DNA of 36,272 nt from Candidatus Pacearchaeota archaeon (GTDB lineage Archaea; Nanobdellota; Nanobdellia; Pacearchaeales; GW2011-AR1). Below, piece by piece: positions 23,524-31,644 of this stretch (the stretch's first letter is position 1; every line of letters begins with the position of its first letter). The stretch spans positions 1 to 36,272 of the forward strand of contig JAAOYK010000024.1 of assembly GCA_018221305.1 (NCBI GenBank), in the 5' to 3' direction. A program made the translations under genes and the position numbers. The notes below the pieces were generated by a model that searched no databases, was not told where the DNA came from, and saw only the letters and a program-made list of their open reading frames with translations.

Positions 23524-24270
23524 ATGCCTAGAAAAAGAAAGAGGAAGCCACTTTGTCACAAAAATGGTTCTTTAATTGGAATTGATGAATCAAATAATGG
23601 GTTTTCTTATTGCTCGTGTAATCCTTTCCATAACTCTCGTTCTTATGTAACAATTGCAGGATACTTTATGACCCATGATCAGCATTTAGAATATAATTCA
23701 AAGAATAAAGAAAGTAAGAAAGGTGTTTTTCGTGATTTTATTGATGTTGATGAGGGTTTGATAAGGGCCAAAGATTTTTTAGAAGAAAATCCTGATTTTT
23801 ATTATCTTTCAATTTCTAAGGCCGAGGCCCAGAAAACTGATATGCATACCTTAAGGGCTAGGGCTGCTGCAACAATTGCTTTAAAATTTTTATCAGATTA
23901 TGATGTTGATCCTGAAAAAACAACAATTGTTATGGATGATTTAAATAAATATCAAAGAAACCATCTAAAAAGACGAATGCACAAATTGCCTCAATTTACT
24001 ATTCCTACTGATAAAGATAGCTTTTCTTATCGTGTTAATAAAAAATTGGATCAGATTTTTTGTGAATCCGGTATAACCACTCGCCATCTTTCACGTGAAA
24101 ATGCAGATAAGGAGATTTCTGCAGTTATAAAGGCAGATTTAGTAGCTTTTTATTTATCAGCGTTGAATTTTTGCGGAAATGAGAAAGAATGGTATTACGA
24201 TCACAGACGATTAGATTTAAAAGACCTTGATTCTTTAGTGAAAGAAGTTGCGTCTTGCAAGCTGATTTAA
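23524..24270 (+). CDS. RNase H-fold protein, DUF3800-like (copy 2)
   Basis: A 248-aa paralogue of the protein at 2788. It has LIGIDESNNG with D21, TIVMDDLNKY with D138/D139 and the C-terminal KADLVAFYLSAL with D205, the three-Asp layout of an RNase H-like active site. The N-terminus is very basic (MPRKRKRKPL). A Cys/His cluster near residues 11-36 (CHKNG, YCSC) could bind a metal. Its middle has an extra segment (HTLRARAAATIALKFLSDYD) missing from copy 1. It lies 35 nt upstream of the Cas4-like nuclease gene on the same strand, which suggests a role with that nuclease and the following helicase. Specific substrate unknown. Confidence 0.62.
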   Translation: MPRKRKRKPLCHKNGSLIGIDESNNGFSYCSCNPFHNSRSYVTIAGYFMTHDQHLEYNSKNKESKKGVFRDFIDVDEGLIRAKDFLEENPDFYYLSISKAEAQKTDMHTLRARAAATIALKFLSDYDVDPEKTTIVMDDLNKYQRNHLKRRMHKLPQFTIPTDKDSFSYRVNKKLDQIFCESGITTRHLSRENADKEISAVIKADLVAFYLSALNFCGNEKEWYYDHRRLDLKDLDSLVKEVASCKLI

Positions 24271-24305
24271 ATAAAATTAGTAAATTTTTTGAATAATCTA
24301 AAAAA

Positions 24306-25106
24306 ATGGTAATGTACTCACATTCAAAACTATCTAGTTTTGAACAATGTCCAATGAAGTTTAAATTTCAATACATTGATAGATTGAAGCCTGAGATCGA
24401 ATATACTATTGAAGGTTTTTTAGGCAACATGGTGCATGAAACTTTAGAGTGGATTCATAAGCAAATTATTAAAGGGATTAGTATAGATTTGGATTCTGCG
24501 ATTGAGTATTATGCAAGGTTATGGCATTCTAAGTATAACAAAGATATACGTATTGTAAAAGAAGAATATGATTCTGAATATTATTTTAACAGGGGCATAA
24601 AATTTATTATTAATTATTTTACTTCTAACTACCCTTTTAGTGATAATAGTATTGCTACAGAAAAAAGAATAATTATTAGATTAGATTCTCAAGGAAAATA
24701 TATCCTACAGGGATATATAGACAGAATTGTTCATAATCTTGATACGAACATATTTGAAATACATGATTATAAGACTGGCAGTTTTCTCAAATCTCAGGAA
24801 GAATTAGATAATGACCGGCAGTTGGCCCTATATTCTATTGGAATTCGTGAAAATTTTTCTCAGGCACAAGATGTTCATCTGGTCTGGCATTTTTTAGCGC
24901 ATAATCAAAAAATGACTTCAAAACGTACTATAGAACAATTAGATAGTTTAAAGCAAGAAATAATAGATTTAATAGATAAAATAGAATCAACAAAAGAATT
25001 TCCTGCCAAGTCAGGAGTTTTATGTAAATGGTGCGGCTTTCGTTCTTATTGTCCGCTAATGAGTCGCTCAGGATCAAAAGAAAAACCTTTGGATTCTTTT
25101 ATATAA
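24306..25106 (+). CDS. Cas4/RecB-like Fe-S PD-(D/E)XK nuclease
   Basis: A 266-aa nuclease. The active-site set is complete: H44 in NMVHETLEW, D139 in LQGYIDRI, D154-x-K156 in EIHDYKTG, and the Q172-x3-Y176 motif in RQLALYS. Four Cys (C15 in FEQCPMKF, and C240, C243, C249 in LCKWCGFRSYCP) are placed as in the Fe-S nucleases of the Cas4, AddB and DNA2 group. There is no CRISPR array or cas1/cas2 in the window, so it is not called Cas4. It is followed after only 4 nt by an Fe-S helicase gene, so the two are likely a functional pair in DNA end processing. The start could be the Met at residue 3. Confidence 0.87.
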   Translation: MVMYSHSKLSSFEQCPMKFKFQYIDRLKPEIEYTIEGFLGNMVHETLEWIHKQIIKGISIDLDSAIEYYARLWHSKYNKDIRIVKEEYDSEYYFNRGIKFIINYFTSNYPFSDNSIATEKRIIIRLDSQGKYILQGYIDRIVHNLDTNIFEIHDYKTGSFLKSQEELDNDRQLALYSIGIRENFSQAQDVHLVWHFLAHNQKMTSKRTIEQLDSLKQEIIDLIDKIESTKEFPAKSGVLCKWCGFRSYCPLMSRSGSKEKPLDSFI

Positions 25107-25110
25107 TTTT

Positions 25111-27045
25111 ATGGAATGGAGTTTATTTGATGGAGATAAGAAATTAGAACCGCTTGTTTTTTCTAATGGTAAATCTCAAAAAGATGTTGTAGAAGAGGTG
25201 CTTACTGCAATTAAAAGTGGCCATAAGGTTGTATTGATTAAAGGAATGTGTGGGACTGGAAAGTCAGCTATAGCATTAAACATTGCTAAAGAGCTTGGAC
25301 GAGCCTCAATTGTTGTCCCAATTAAATCTTTACAGGAACAATATGCAAAAGATTATAGTGATAAAAAATATGTTGAAAAAAATGGGAAAAAACTAAAAAT
25401 TAAGTCAGTTTTTGGTCGTCAAAATTTTAAATGTAAATATTTGCAAGAAAGTGATAAGCCGACTATGAACCTGGCTGATTATTATTCTAAGGAAAAGAAT
25501 GCTAAATTAAGCGATATTTTTTCTGGAGTTAAGCCTAAACCCAAGGCTAGTTTAGACAAATCTTGTAACAATTTCTATCTTCCATGTAAAATTGAAATTA
25601 AAGAAAAAAATCTTCCAACAATAAAAGATTATATCAAACAAAATCCAAAATTAAAAATATCTGATTTTGATTCGATCAATGACGTGCGTCGTATGAGTAT
25701 TGCCCCTGTTTGTGACTATTGGTCCCCGATTTTACCTAGTGAATTTGAAATCCGGCAGTTTAATGATGCGAACAAAATAAAATATATGGGTCTTGATGAC
25801 CGTGAATTTACGATTTATCAAAGAAAACCTGGTTGTGGGTTTTATGATCAATATCTAGCTTATGCAAATGCTGATGTTATTATTTTTAATAGTGCTAAAT
25901 ATAAACTTGAAACAGTCATGGGCAGAAAACCGCGTACAGATGTTGAAATTATTGATGAGTGTGATAATTTCTTGGATAGTTTTGCGAATCGTGAGCAGAT
26001 TAATTTAAGCAGACTATTGTTTGGTTTAAACCTTTTGTTTCCAGAAGATACAGATTCAATAAAAATAATAGAAGAGTTAGTCGATATAACGAATACCTTA
26101 AAGATCAAAAAAGAATATACAGAACATGCTAATGAAATCTTTCGTATAAAAGAAACTTTAGTTGGAAAATTGCTATCGACTGTTATGTCAAATACTGACT
26201 TTTTAGAAAAAGTTGAATGTGATGAGAATAATTATGTTTATCATTTAGACGAGGTAGCTAAAACGTTTCATAATTTTATGGACGAAACCTTTTTTTCTTT
26301 TGAAAAACGTGATCGTGACATAATTATCCATTTGGTGACCACTAATTTGGCAAAAAAGTTTCAAGAACTCCTTGACGTAAATAAGGTTTTAGTCTTAATG
26401 AGTGGAACACTTCATTCTGAAGCAGTCCTAAAAAACATTTTTGGTCTACAAGATTTCAAAGTTGTTGACGCAGAAGTAAACCATCAGGGTGACTTAATAA
26501 AATGCAAATGTGGTTATGAGAAAGACTGTAAATATTCAAATTTTAAAAATCAGCTTGTGACCCGTGAAGATTTTTTAAAAGCTTTATCAAAAACCATTTC
26601 AGCAGCAAAACGTCCTACATTGGTACATATTACTGCTTTTGCAGATCTTCCAACAGATTATGAAAAACAAAAATATGCACTTGATAATTTGCCAACTCAA
26701 TACAGTCTTATTAATTTTCAATCAAATGATCCCTTGGGTCAAAGGGTTAAAGATTTCGCAGATAAAAAGACAAATCTTTTGTTCACTACTCGTTGTAATC
26801 GGGGTGTTGATTTTCCAGGGGATGTTTGCAATAGTATTGTAATAACCCGTTTCCCATATCCTAATATTTCTTCAATCTTTTGGAAAATATTAAGACAAAC
26901 TCATCCAATGCATTTTAGAAATTTTTATATGGATAAAGCTAGGCGAGATTTGCTACAAAAAATTTATAGGGGGCTTAGAAGCAAAAATGATAAGGTTTAT
27001 CTATTAAGTCCTGATAGTCGTGTGTTAGATTTTGAGATTGAATGA
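25111..27045 (+). CDS. XPD/DinG-type superfamily 2 helicase with probable Fe-S domain
   Basis: A 644-aa helicase. Walker A is GMCGTGKS (residues 45-52). Motif Ia reads SIVVPIKSLQEQYAKDY. The Walker B box is DECD (282-285) in place of the usual DEAH. Later motifs include VLVLMSGTLHSEAVL, TRCNRGVDFPG and YRGLRS (motif VI). Between Walker A and B are Cys at 108, 152, 159, 201 and 242, which could supply the 4Fe-4S cluster of the XPD family; an extra Cys group (KCKCGYEKDC, about residue 468) is unusual. Family members unwind 5'-3' on single-stranded DNA. Partner of the nuclease encoded 4 nt upstream. Confidence 0.88.
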   Translation: MEWSLFDGDKKLEPLVFSNGKSQKDVVEEVLTAIKSGHKVVLIKGMCGTGKSAIALNIAKELGRASIVVPIKSLQEQYAKDYSDKKYVEKNGKKLKIKSVFGRQNFKCKYLQESDKPTMNLADYYSKEKNAKLSDIFSGVKPKPKASLDKSCNNFYLPCKIEIKEKNLPTIKDYIKQNPKLKISDFDSINDVRRMSIAPVCDYWSPILPSEFEIRQFNDANKIKYMGLDDREFTIYQRKPGCGFYDQYLAYANADVIIFNSAKYKLETVMGRKPRTDVEIIDECDNFLDSFANREQINLSRLLFGLNLLFPEDTDSIKIIEELVDITNTLKIKKEYTEHANEIFRIKETLVGKLLSTVMSNTDFLEKVECDENNYVYHLDEVAKTFHNFMDETFFSFEKRDRDIIIHLVTTNLAKKFQELLDVNKVLVLMSGTLHSEAVLKNIFGLQDFKVVDAEVNHQGDLIKCKCGYEKDCKYSNFKNQLVTREDFLKALSKTISAAKRPTLVHITAFADLPTDYEKQKYALDNLPTQYSLINFQSNDPLGQRVKDFADKKTNLLFTTRCNRGVDFPGDVCNSIVITRFPYPNISSIFWKILRQTHPMHFRNFYMDKARRDLLQKIYRGLRSKNDKVYLLSPDSRVLDFEIE

Positions 27046-27054
27046 TTTTATTTT

Positions 27055-27726
27055 TTATTCAATAGGTGCTTCTGGTGCCATTTCCTGTGTTTGATTTTCT
27101 TCTTCCTCATCTGAGCCATTGGATCTTATTAATTGTACTATTGAGTAGGTTCCTCTCAAAATAAATTCAACCCCAAATATAAAAATAACAAACATGACTA
27201 TATTTTTAAAAAGAGAAGGTATTGCTGAAAATTTGTCTATTAATGTTTGTATGTCAAAGAATTTTGGGTTTAGGATTACTGTTGCAAGCAAAGTAAATGG
27301 CAAGAACTTTGCCAGATCACGTGATAAATCTTCACTAATGTATGATGTGACTCTTGTAGATGCAATAATCGCTGCTGAAGCAAGTAAGATTATTTGTGGT
27401 TCTGCATCAGCTAGTAAGAACATGAATAATGAAAATACTGTGAACCAAAATAAGACCAAAAATGGTAAAACAACCATATATTCAACAGTGTAAAGAATCA
27501 CGGCTAAAAACTTTTCAAGACCTGGATATTTTGAATAATTATATTGTTTTAAGTTAAGTTCTAAAATTTCTCGTTTTGCTAAGAACTTGTAGAATTTCCA
27601 TATAAAAATAGCATAAAAGGCAATTACTACTGTATAAACTGCTAAATCAAGAATCTGTTGATACTCTAAAGGAATCGCGTTTTTAAGATTCATGTATGGT
27701 TGAACAATCCAGTCTATAATAGCCAT
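27055..27726 (-). CDS. Conserved-type multi-pass membrane protein (223 aa)
   Basis: About five to six TM segments: residues 27-47, 71-85, 86-108, 113-122, 140-152 and 178-198. The cytoplasmic end is very acidic (SDEEEENQTQEMAPEAPIE). A loop with TSYISEDLSRDLAKFLPF lies between TM segments. It resembles small mechanosensitive-like or unknown membrane proteins of DPANN genomes, but no defining motif (for example MscS) is present. It follows rpsI after about 60 nt on the same strand, at a place where rpoN and rpoK often stand in other archaea. Convergent with the helicase gene. Confidence 0.6.
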   Translation of the reverse strand: MAIIDWIVQPYMNLKNAIPLEYQQILDLAVYTVVIAFYAIFIWKFYKFLAKREILELNLKQYNYSKYPGLEKFLAVILYTVEYMVVLPFLVLFWFTVFSLFMFLLADAEPQIILLASAAIIASTRVTSYISEDLSRDLAKFLPFTLLATVILNPKFFDIQTLIDKFSAIPSLFKNIVMFVIFIFGVEFILRGTYSIVQLIRSNGSDEEEENQTQEMAPEAPIE

Positions 27727-27786
27727 TTTATATCTCTTTTTTTCTTATAAAATTATAATAAAAGTCTAGTTAATAAATATTCCGGC

Positions 27787-28200
27787 TTATCTAAATGAAC
27801 TTTGTCGTTTACGTCTAGCTTTACTATCTCCGGGCTTGTATGCTTCCTTACGTCTAGTATCTGCGACTAACAGGTTCTTATCATACTTTGAATATGCTTG
27901 CTTAAGTTCTTTTGATTTTGTAAATTCTACTATTGCTTTTGCAATCGCAAGCCTAGATGCTTCAATCTGGCTTTCCATTCCACCACCTTTAGCATTAACC
28001 TTAATTTCAAAATTAAAATGTCCTAAAATTCTTGTAGCTATCTTTACTGGCTCTTGGATTGTTAATTTTTTAAAAAAATCAAGATTCTCTATCGGCCTAT
28101 TATTAATAAAAACTTCCCCTTTACCTTCAATTATTGAAGCTTTAGCTATGGCACTTTTTCTTTTACCTGATACTGTTAATTTTCTTATAATTTCTGTCAT
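27787..28200 (-). CDS. rps9: 30S ribosomal protein S9 (uS9)
   Basis: A 137-aa protein with SGKRKSAIAKASI near the start, the VKVNAKGGGMESQIEASRLA-like core, and the C-terminal YKPGDSKARRKRQSSFR, whose tail reaches the P-site in the small subunit. Full length for archaea. It starts 1 nt after the L13 stop and ends the ribosomal operon as seen here. Confidence 0.97.
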   Translation of the reverse strand: MTEIIRKLTVSGKRKSAIAKASIIEGKGEVFINNRPIENLDFFKKLTIQEPVKIATRILGHFNFEIKVNAKGGGMESQIEASRLAIAKAIVEFTKSKELKQAYSKYDKNLLVADTRRKEAYKPGDSKARRKRQSSFR

Positions 28201-28201
28201 C

Positions 28202-28606
28202 TTATAATTTTTCTGACAATTCTTTTAATGTTATGAACTTGTGATGTTTTGGACCTTGGATTTTGACTGATGTTTTTTCTTCAAACTCTTTTGGAACACT
28301 TTGGTGGCATTTAACTTTTTTACTTGCTTCTTTTCCAATTCCTCTCCTATGATCTGGTAACATACCTTTTATCCCTCGTTTAAGTAGTTTGTAAGGAATT
28401 TTTGAAACTCTTGGCCCTTTTAATGAATGTCCACCTTTAGCACGTAATGCTTTGAACCTATTAATTATATCTTTTTTGTTTCCTGTAATAACAACTTTTT
28501 CTGAGTTGATGACATCAACTTGATCTCCTTCTAGTACTTTTTTAGCAGCAAAGCTACATAATCTTCCGTAAGTTGCGCCTTGACCATTAACAATTATTTT
28601 TTCCAT
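28202..28606 (-). CDS. rpl13: 50S ribosomal protein L13 (uL13)
   Basis: A 134-aa protein beginning VNGQGATYGRLCSFAAKKVL, with VDVINSEKVVITGNK and MLPDHRRGIGKEASKKVKCH, the archaeal L13 pattern. It is co-oriented with L18e upstream (1-nt gap) and S9 downstream. Confidence 0.97.
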   Translation of the reverse strand: MEKIIVNGQGATYGRLCSFAAKKVLEGDQVDVINSEKVVITGNKKDIINRFKALRAKGGHSLKGPRVSKIPYKLLKRGIKGMLPDHRRGIGKEASKKVKCHQSVPKEFEEKTSVKIQGPKHHKFITLKELSEKL

Positions 28607-28607
28607 T

Positions 28608-28964
28608 TTATATGATTTTAAAATCTTTTAGTTTTGAATCTTGATCTATAGCTTTTTTTATAGTCATGATCGTGCATCCTTTTTCTTTTAACTTTTCACG
28701 AGCATCTTTTGAAAAATCAAGGGCCGCTATTGTTAGTTTTTGTGTTATCTCGCCAGATCCTAAAACTTTACCAATAACTAAAATCTTGCTACTTTTTAGG
28801 TCTGCTAAATCTCCAACATTTATTTTTGTATGAAGTTTTATAGGGCTTGAAAGCTTTTTAGCAACTTTTAGTAAATTGTTTTTTTTTGCAAGATTTATAG
28901 TTTCCACTATTTCTGGTTTTGTCTTTTTCTTTGTTCTTTTTGCAATCTTTGTTTTGCTGATCAT
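28608..28964 (-). CDS. rpl18e: 50S ribosomal protein L18e (eL18)
   Basis: A 118-aa archaeal/eukaryal-type L18e: INLAKKNNLLKVAKKLSSP, VNVGDLADL-like core (INVGDLADLKSSKILVIGKV), LTIAALDFSKDAREKLK. It is the first gene after tRNA-Leu and 1 nt before L13. Confidence 0.95.
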   Translation of the reverse strand: MISKTKIAKRTKKKTKPEIVETINLAKKNNLLKVAKKLSSPIKLHTKINVGDLADLKSSKILVIGKVLGSGEITQKLTIAALDFSKDAREKLKEKGCTIMTIKKAIDQDSKLKDFKII

Positions 28965-28989
28965 ATTTTTTATTGCTCAAATTTTAAAT

Positions 28990-29072
28990 GCGGAGAAGAG
29001 GATTTGAACCCCTGTAGGCACTAAGCCACAGCGGCCTCATCGCTGCCCGTTTGACCACTCCGGCATCTCCGC
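28990..29072 (-). tRNA. tRNA-Leu (anticodon GAG)
   Basis: An 83-nt cloverleaf on the minus strand. The acceptor arm is GCGGAGA/TCTCCGC. The anticodon stem CAGCG/CGCTG encloses ATGAGGC, giving anticodon GAG after U33, which reads CUC/CUU codons. A long type II variable arm (TGGC/GCC with loop TTAGT) and T arm (AGGGG, TTCAAAT, CCTCT) complete it. CCA is not encoded (next bases ATT). It sits between rpo3 and rpl18e, a position where many archaea carry tRNA-Leu, and is probably cut from the operon transcript. Confidence 0.95.
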
Positions 29073-29084
29073 TTGATCGTATAT

Positions 29085-29750
29085 TTACTTTAGGGCTTTT
29101 TGCAATGTCTCTAAATTTTTATTTAAAACTCCAATCGCCCTAGAGAATATTTCTTTTGCTTCAATTTGGCCCCATGATTCAATAGTAAAGTGTAATTGAT
29201 CGACATTTTTTAATTTCTTAATTTTCTCCATTACGTCTGCACTTACTCTTTTTCTTTTAAGTTCATCTTCATTAAAAAGAATCTTACCCTTGTCATCTAC
29301 ATAAACAAAGTCTATAATTTCTGGTGTTAGGTTATATGTATAATATATTAATCCTGGTGAATATTTTATATGTTCAATCCCTGTACCTAATTTAGCACTT
29401 CCCACAATTTCTAATTCCTGTTTATCATCTAGTATTGTTATTGGAAGTTTCTGACCTGAGCCTACTGCTGGCTGAATATCAGTAGAATAAACTGTTTTTG
29501 GTCCTTTTGCTACTAATTTGAACTTTGCTTCTTTTGAAGTCTTTAAAGTTTTTACTGGGACTAATCCTAATCTATGGGCAATGATTTCATCATATAGTGC
29601 TGAATCATTTTTATAAATTTCAACCTCATCTATAGCCATTATAGGAATTTCTAAAGCTGACCGTCTTATTGCATTAGCTAAACTTGCAGACATGTCTGTA
29701 AGAAAAGTTAATTTCTGTTCTTCTTTGTTATTATCTTGAATTTTTATCAT
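29085..29750 (-). CDS. rpo3: DNA-directed RNA polymerase subunit Rpo3 (D)
   Basis: The alpha-like assembly subunit of archaeal RNA polymerase. The 221-aa protein begins with the dimerisation region (SASLANAIRRSALEIPIMAI, DEVEIYKNDSALYDEIIAHR LGL) and ends LHFTIESWGQIEAKEIF, as in RpoD/Rpb3. The central insertion is short and the protein has no Cys, so the ferredoxin-like 4Fe-4S domain found in some archaeal Rpo3 is absent. It is followed by tRNA-Leu and preceded by S11, in the usual archaeal order. Confidence 0.97.
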   Translation of the reverse strand: MIKIQDNNKEEQKLTFLTDMSASLANAIRRSALEIPIMAIDEVEIYKNDSALYDEIIAHRLGLVPVKTLKTSKEAKFKLVAKGPKTVYSTDIQPAVGSGQKLPITILDDKQELEIVGSAKLGTGIEHIKYSPGLIYYTYNLTPEIIDFVYVDDKGKILFNEDELKRKRVSADVMEKIKKLKNVDQLHFTIESWGQIEAKEIFSRAIGVLNKNLETLQKALK

Positions 29751-29790
29751 TTTTATATTTTGGCAAGCATCTGTTGGTTTTTAAATCTTA

Positions 29791-30270
29791 TTAAACCCTT
29801 CGTCCACGTCTACCGCCCTTCTTTTTAGGCCCTCCACGTGGTACTTTTGTATTATCCATTATGCTTAATATTTTAAATCCTGCACGAGTTAATGACTTAA
29901 TTGCAGCATGAGCACCTGGTCCGGGGTTAGCTTGTCCTGTACGGGCCCTAATTTTAACATAAAATCCTGTAAGACCGTTATCTTTTGCATCTTCAGCTAT
30001 TCTTTGAGCGATAAACATTGCAATTGTAGGGTTAGCTTTTAGTCTGTTTTGTTTTGTTGATTGCCCTCCACTATATTTTACCAAAGTGTTTCCTGCCATG
30101 TCAGTTAGACACATAATTGTGTTATTAAACGTTGTATATATATTAAGAATTCCAACTCTATCTCTTTTTTCCTTTTTCTTTGAAATTTCAGGTTTTACTT
30201 TTGTCTCGGTAATTTCTTCCTTTTTTGTTTCTTTTTCAGTAACCTTCTCTTCAATTTTTTCTTCTGCCAT
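29791..30270 (-). CDS. rps11: 30S ribosomal protein S11 (uS11) with charged N-terminal extension
   Basis: A 159-aa protein. Residues 38 onward are ordinary S11: GILNIYTTFNNTIMCLTDMA, TKQNRLKANPTIAMFIAQ, RARTGQANPGPGAHAAIKSL, DNTKVPRGGPKKKGG. Residues 1-37 are an additional Lys/Glu-rich extension (EEKIEEKVTEKETKKEEITE) not needed for the fold. S11 overlaps the S4 stop by one base, so translation is coupled. The extension resembles the S4 tail just upstream in composition. Confidence 0.96.
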   Translation of the reverse strand: MAEEKIEEKVTEKETKKEEITETKVKPEISKKKEKRDRVGILNIYTTFNNTIMCLTDMAGNTLVKYSGGQSTKQNRLKANPTIAMFIAQRIAEDAKDNGLTGFYVKIRARTGQANPGPGAHAAIKSLTRAGFKILSIMDNTKVPRGGPKKKGGRRGRRV

Positions 30271-31091
30271 TATTGTTTCTCCTCTATTTCTTTAACTTTT
30301 TCTTTTACTTCTTTTTCAATTTCTTTTTGATCTTTATCTTCCTTTCCACTAATCTTTTCAGCAAGATCTTTTGTTTCTTTTTCAATTTTTTCCTTACTTT
30401 CTCCCTCTGCAACATCCTGTGCAATCTCTTTTTCAGCATCTTTTACTTCTTCTGCAAGCTCTTGACTTTTTTCTGAAACATCTTGTGCTATTTCTTTCTC
30501 AGCACTTTGAATTTTTTGCGAAGGTTCTTTTTGTACTACTTTTTCACTTGAAGTACTTGCTTCTTCATTTGGCACGCCTTCATCTGAGTCCATAACTTCA
30601 TCTTTAATTTCTTTTAATTTATCTTTCTTTTTTGGTGTCTTTAACACAATATTTAATGTGATCTGTGGTTCTTCTTGCATTGCAACTTGATATGATGGAA
30701 TATTAACTATCTGCTTTCCGATTGATACATGTCTATGAACAAGTAACTGTCTGGCTTGTTTTGGTGTATTTGCTAACCCTTTTGCAAAAATTATTGTCTG
30801 TAATCGTCTTTTTAACCAGTGTTCTTTATTCAATGCTAATGCCTCAGCAATGCTGCTAACTTCAAATCCTCGCTTTTGCAATCTTTTTACAAAATCTTTT
30901 TTTTCTTCATCAGATTTTGTAATTAATTGTTTAGCCAGATTTCTTATTCTTCCAATAGCTGCGTCTGCTTTCCATATCTCTCGCTTATTTTTAAGGCCGT
31001 ATTTTTCTTTTAATATATTTTCTTCAATAATTCTAGCTTTATCAAAAGGTCGTTGCGGTCTTGAATATTTTTTTCTTGGTCGTTTTGGCAT
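30270..31091 (-). CDS. rps4: 30S ribosomal protein S4 (uS4) with long acidic C-terminal tail
   Basis: A 273-aa protein, about 100 residues longer than typical archaeal S4. The first 160 residues are normal: RKKYSRPQRPFDKARII, KYGLKNKREIWK, LAKQLITKSDEEKK, LWRRLQTIIF-like (LKRRLQTIIFAKGLANTPKQ), HRHVSIGKQIVNIPSYQV. After about 165 comes a Glu/Lys/Asp/Ser tail with an internal duplicate unit: AEKEIAQDVSE and AEKEIAQDVAE, 28 residues apart. The tail predicts a long charged coiled coil. It could mediate interactions at the small subunit shoulder or be a lineage-specific addition. The antisense frame over this tail is long only because of the composition. Confidence 0.95.
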   Translation of the reverse strand: MPKRPRKKYSRPQRPFDKARIIEENILKEKYGLKNKREIWKADAAIGRIRNLAKQLITKSDEEKKDFVKRLQKRGFEVSSIAEALALNKEHWLKRRLQTIIFAKGLANTPKQARQLLVHRHVSIGKQIVNIPSYQVAMQEEPQITLNIVLKTPKKKDKLKEIKDEVMDSDEGVPNEEASTSSEKVVQKEPSQKIQSAEKEIAQDVSEKSQELAEEVKDAEKEIAQDVAEGESKEKIEKETKDLAEKISGKEDKDQKEIEKEVKEKVKEIEEKQ

Positions 31092-31105
31092 TTTTTATTT
31101 TTTCC

Positions 31106-31600
31106 TTATTTCTTTTTCTTTTTAACTCCAACTGCTTTTTTCTTACCCTTTGCCCTAAAATGGCTTCGCGTTCTTTGACCCCTGGTTGGATGTCCAAAAG
31201 CATGTCTTAGTCCTCGATATGATCTTATTTTTTTAAGACGTCTGATATCAAACTCTTTTTTCATATCAAGGCTTGTTCCTATGATATGTGAATCTTCACC
31301 AGTATCAAAATCTTTTCGTCTGTTCACAATAAATGTTGGAAATTTGTCTCCTGGATTTGTCAAAAATTCTGTTATTTTACTAATTTCATCTTCGCTTAAT
31401 TCTGCAATCTTTCTTGTAGGATCTAATTTTAATATCTTACATGTTGCATTTGAGATTGTCCATGAAACTCCTTTAATATAAGTAAATCCGACAAGTAGCT
31501 GTTTATGTCCAGGAATATCTGTTTGCAGAATTCTAATTATTGTTGCGAATTCTTGCTTTTCTTCTCTCATGTTGCTTTTTTTAGATATTTGCTTTTCCAT
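31106..31600 (-). CDS. rps13: 30S ribosomal protein S13 (uS13)
   Basis: A 164-aa protein of archaeal S13 type: ATIIRILQTDIPGHKQLLVG, GVSWTISNATC, the HhH-like segment near residues 66-90 (ISKITEFL), and YRGLRHAFGHPTRGQRTRSH. The end is Lys-rich (KKAVGVKKKKK). Located 14 nt before S4. The gene starts at an ATG at 31600 after a 44-nt gap from DUF655. Confidence 0.97.
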   Translation of the reverse strand: MEKQISKKSNMREEKQEFATIIRILQTDIPGHKQLLVGFTYIKGVSWTISNATCKILKLDPTRKIAELSEDEISKITEFLTNPGDKFPTFIVNRRKDFDTGEDSHIIGTSLDMKKEFDIRRLKKIRSYRGLRHAFGHPTRGQRTRSHFRAKGKKKAVGVKKKKK

Positions 31601-31644
31601 CTTTGTTAGTCCAGTAAATCTTAAATTAAAAACCTCATTATCAT

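Noticed and set aside
24306-25106. CRISPR-Cas4
   Set aside because: The nuclease has Cas4-like motifs, but no CRISPR repeats, cas1 or cas2 are seen, and it pairs with a helicase instead.
28990-29072. tRNA-Ser
   Set aside because: The long variable arm fits Ser or Leu, but the loop ATGAGGC gives anticodon GAG, which is Leu.
30273-30595. Long Phe/Leu-rich open frames on the plus strand opposite the S4 tail
   Set aside because: They arise from the Lys/Glu-rich coding sequence of the S4 extension read backwards; composition is implausible for a protein and S4 is certain.
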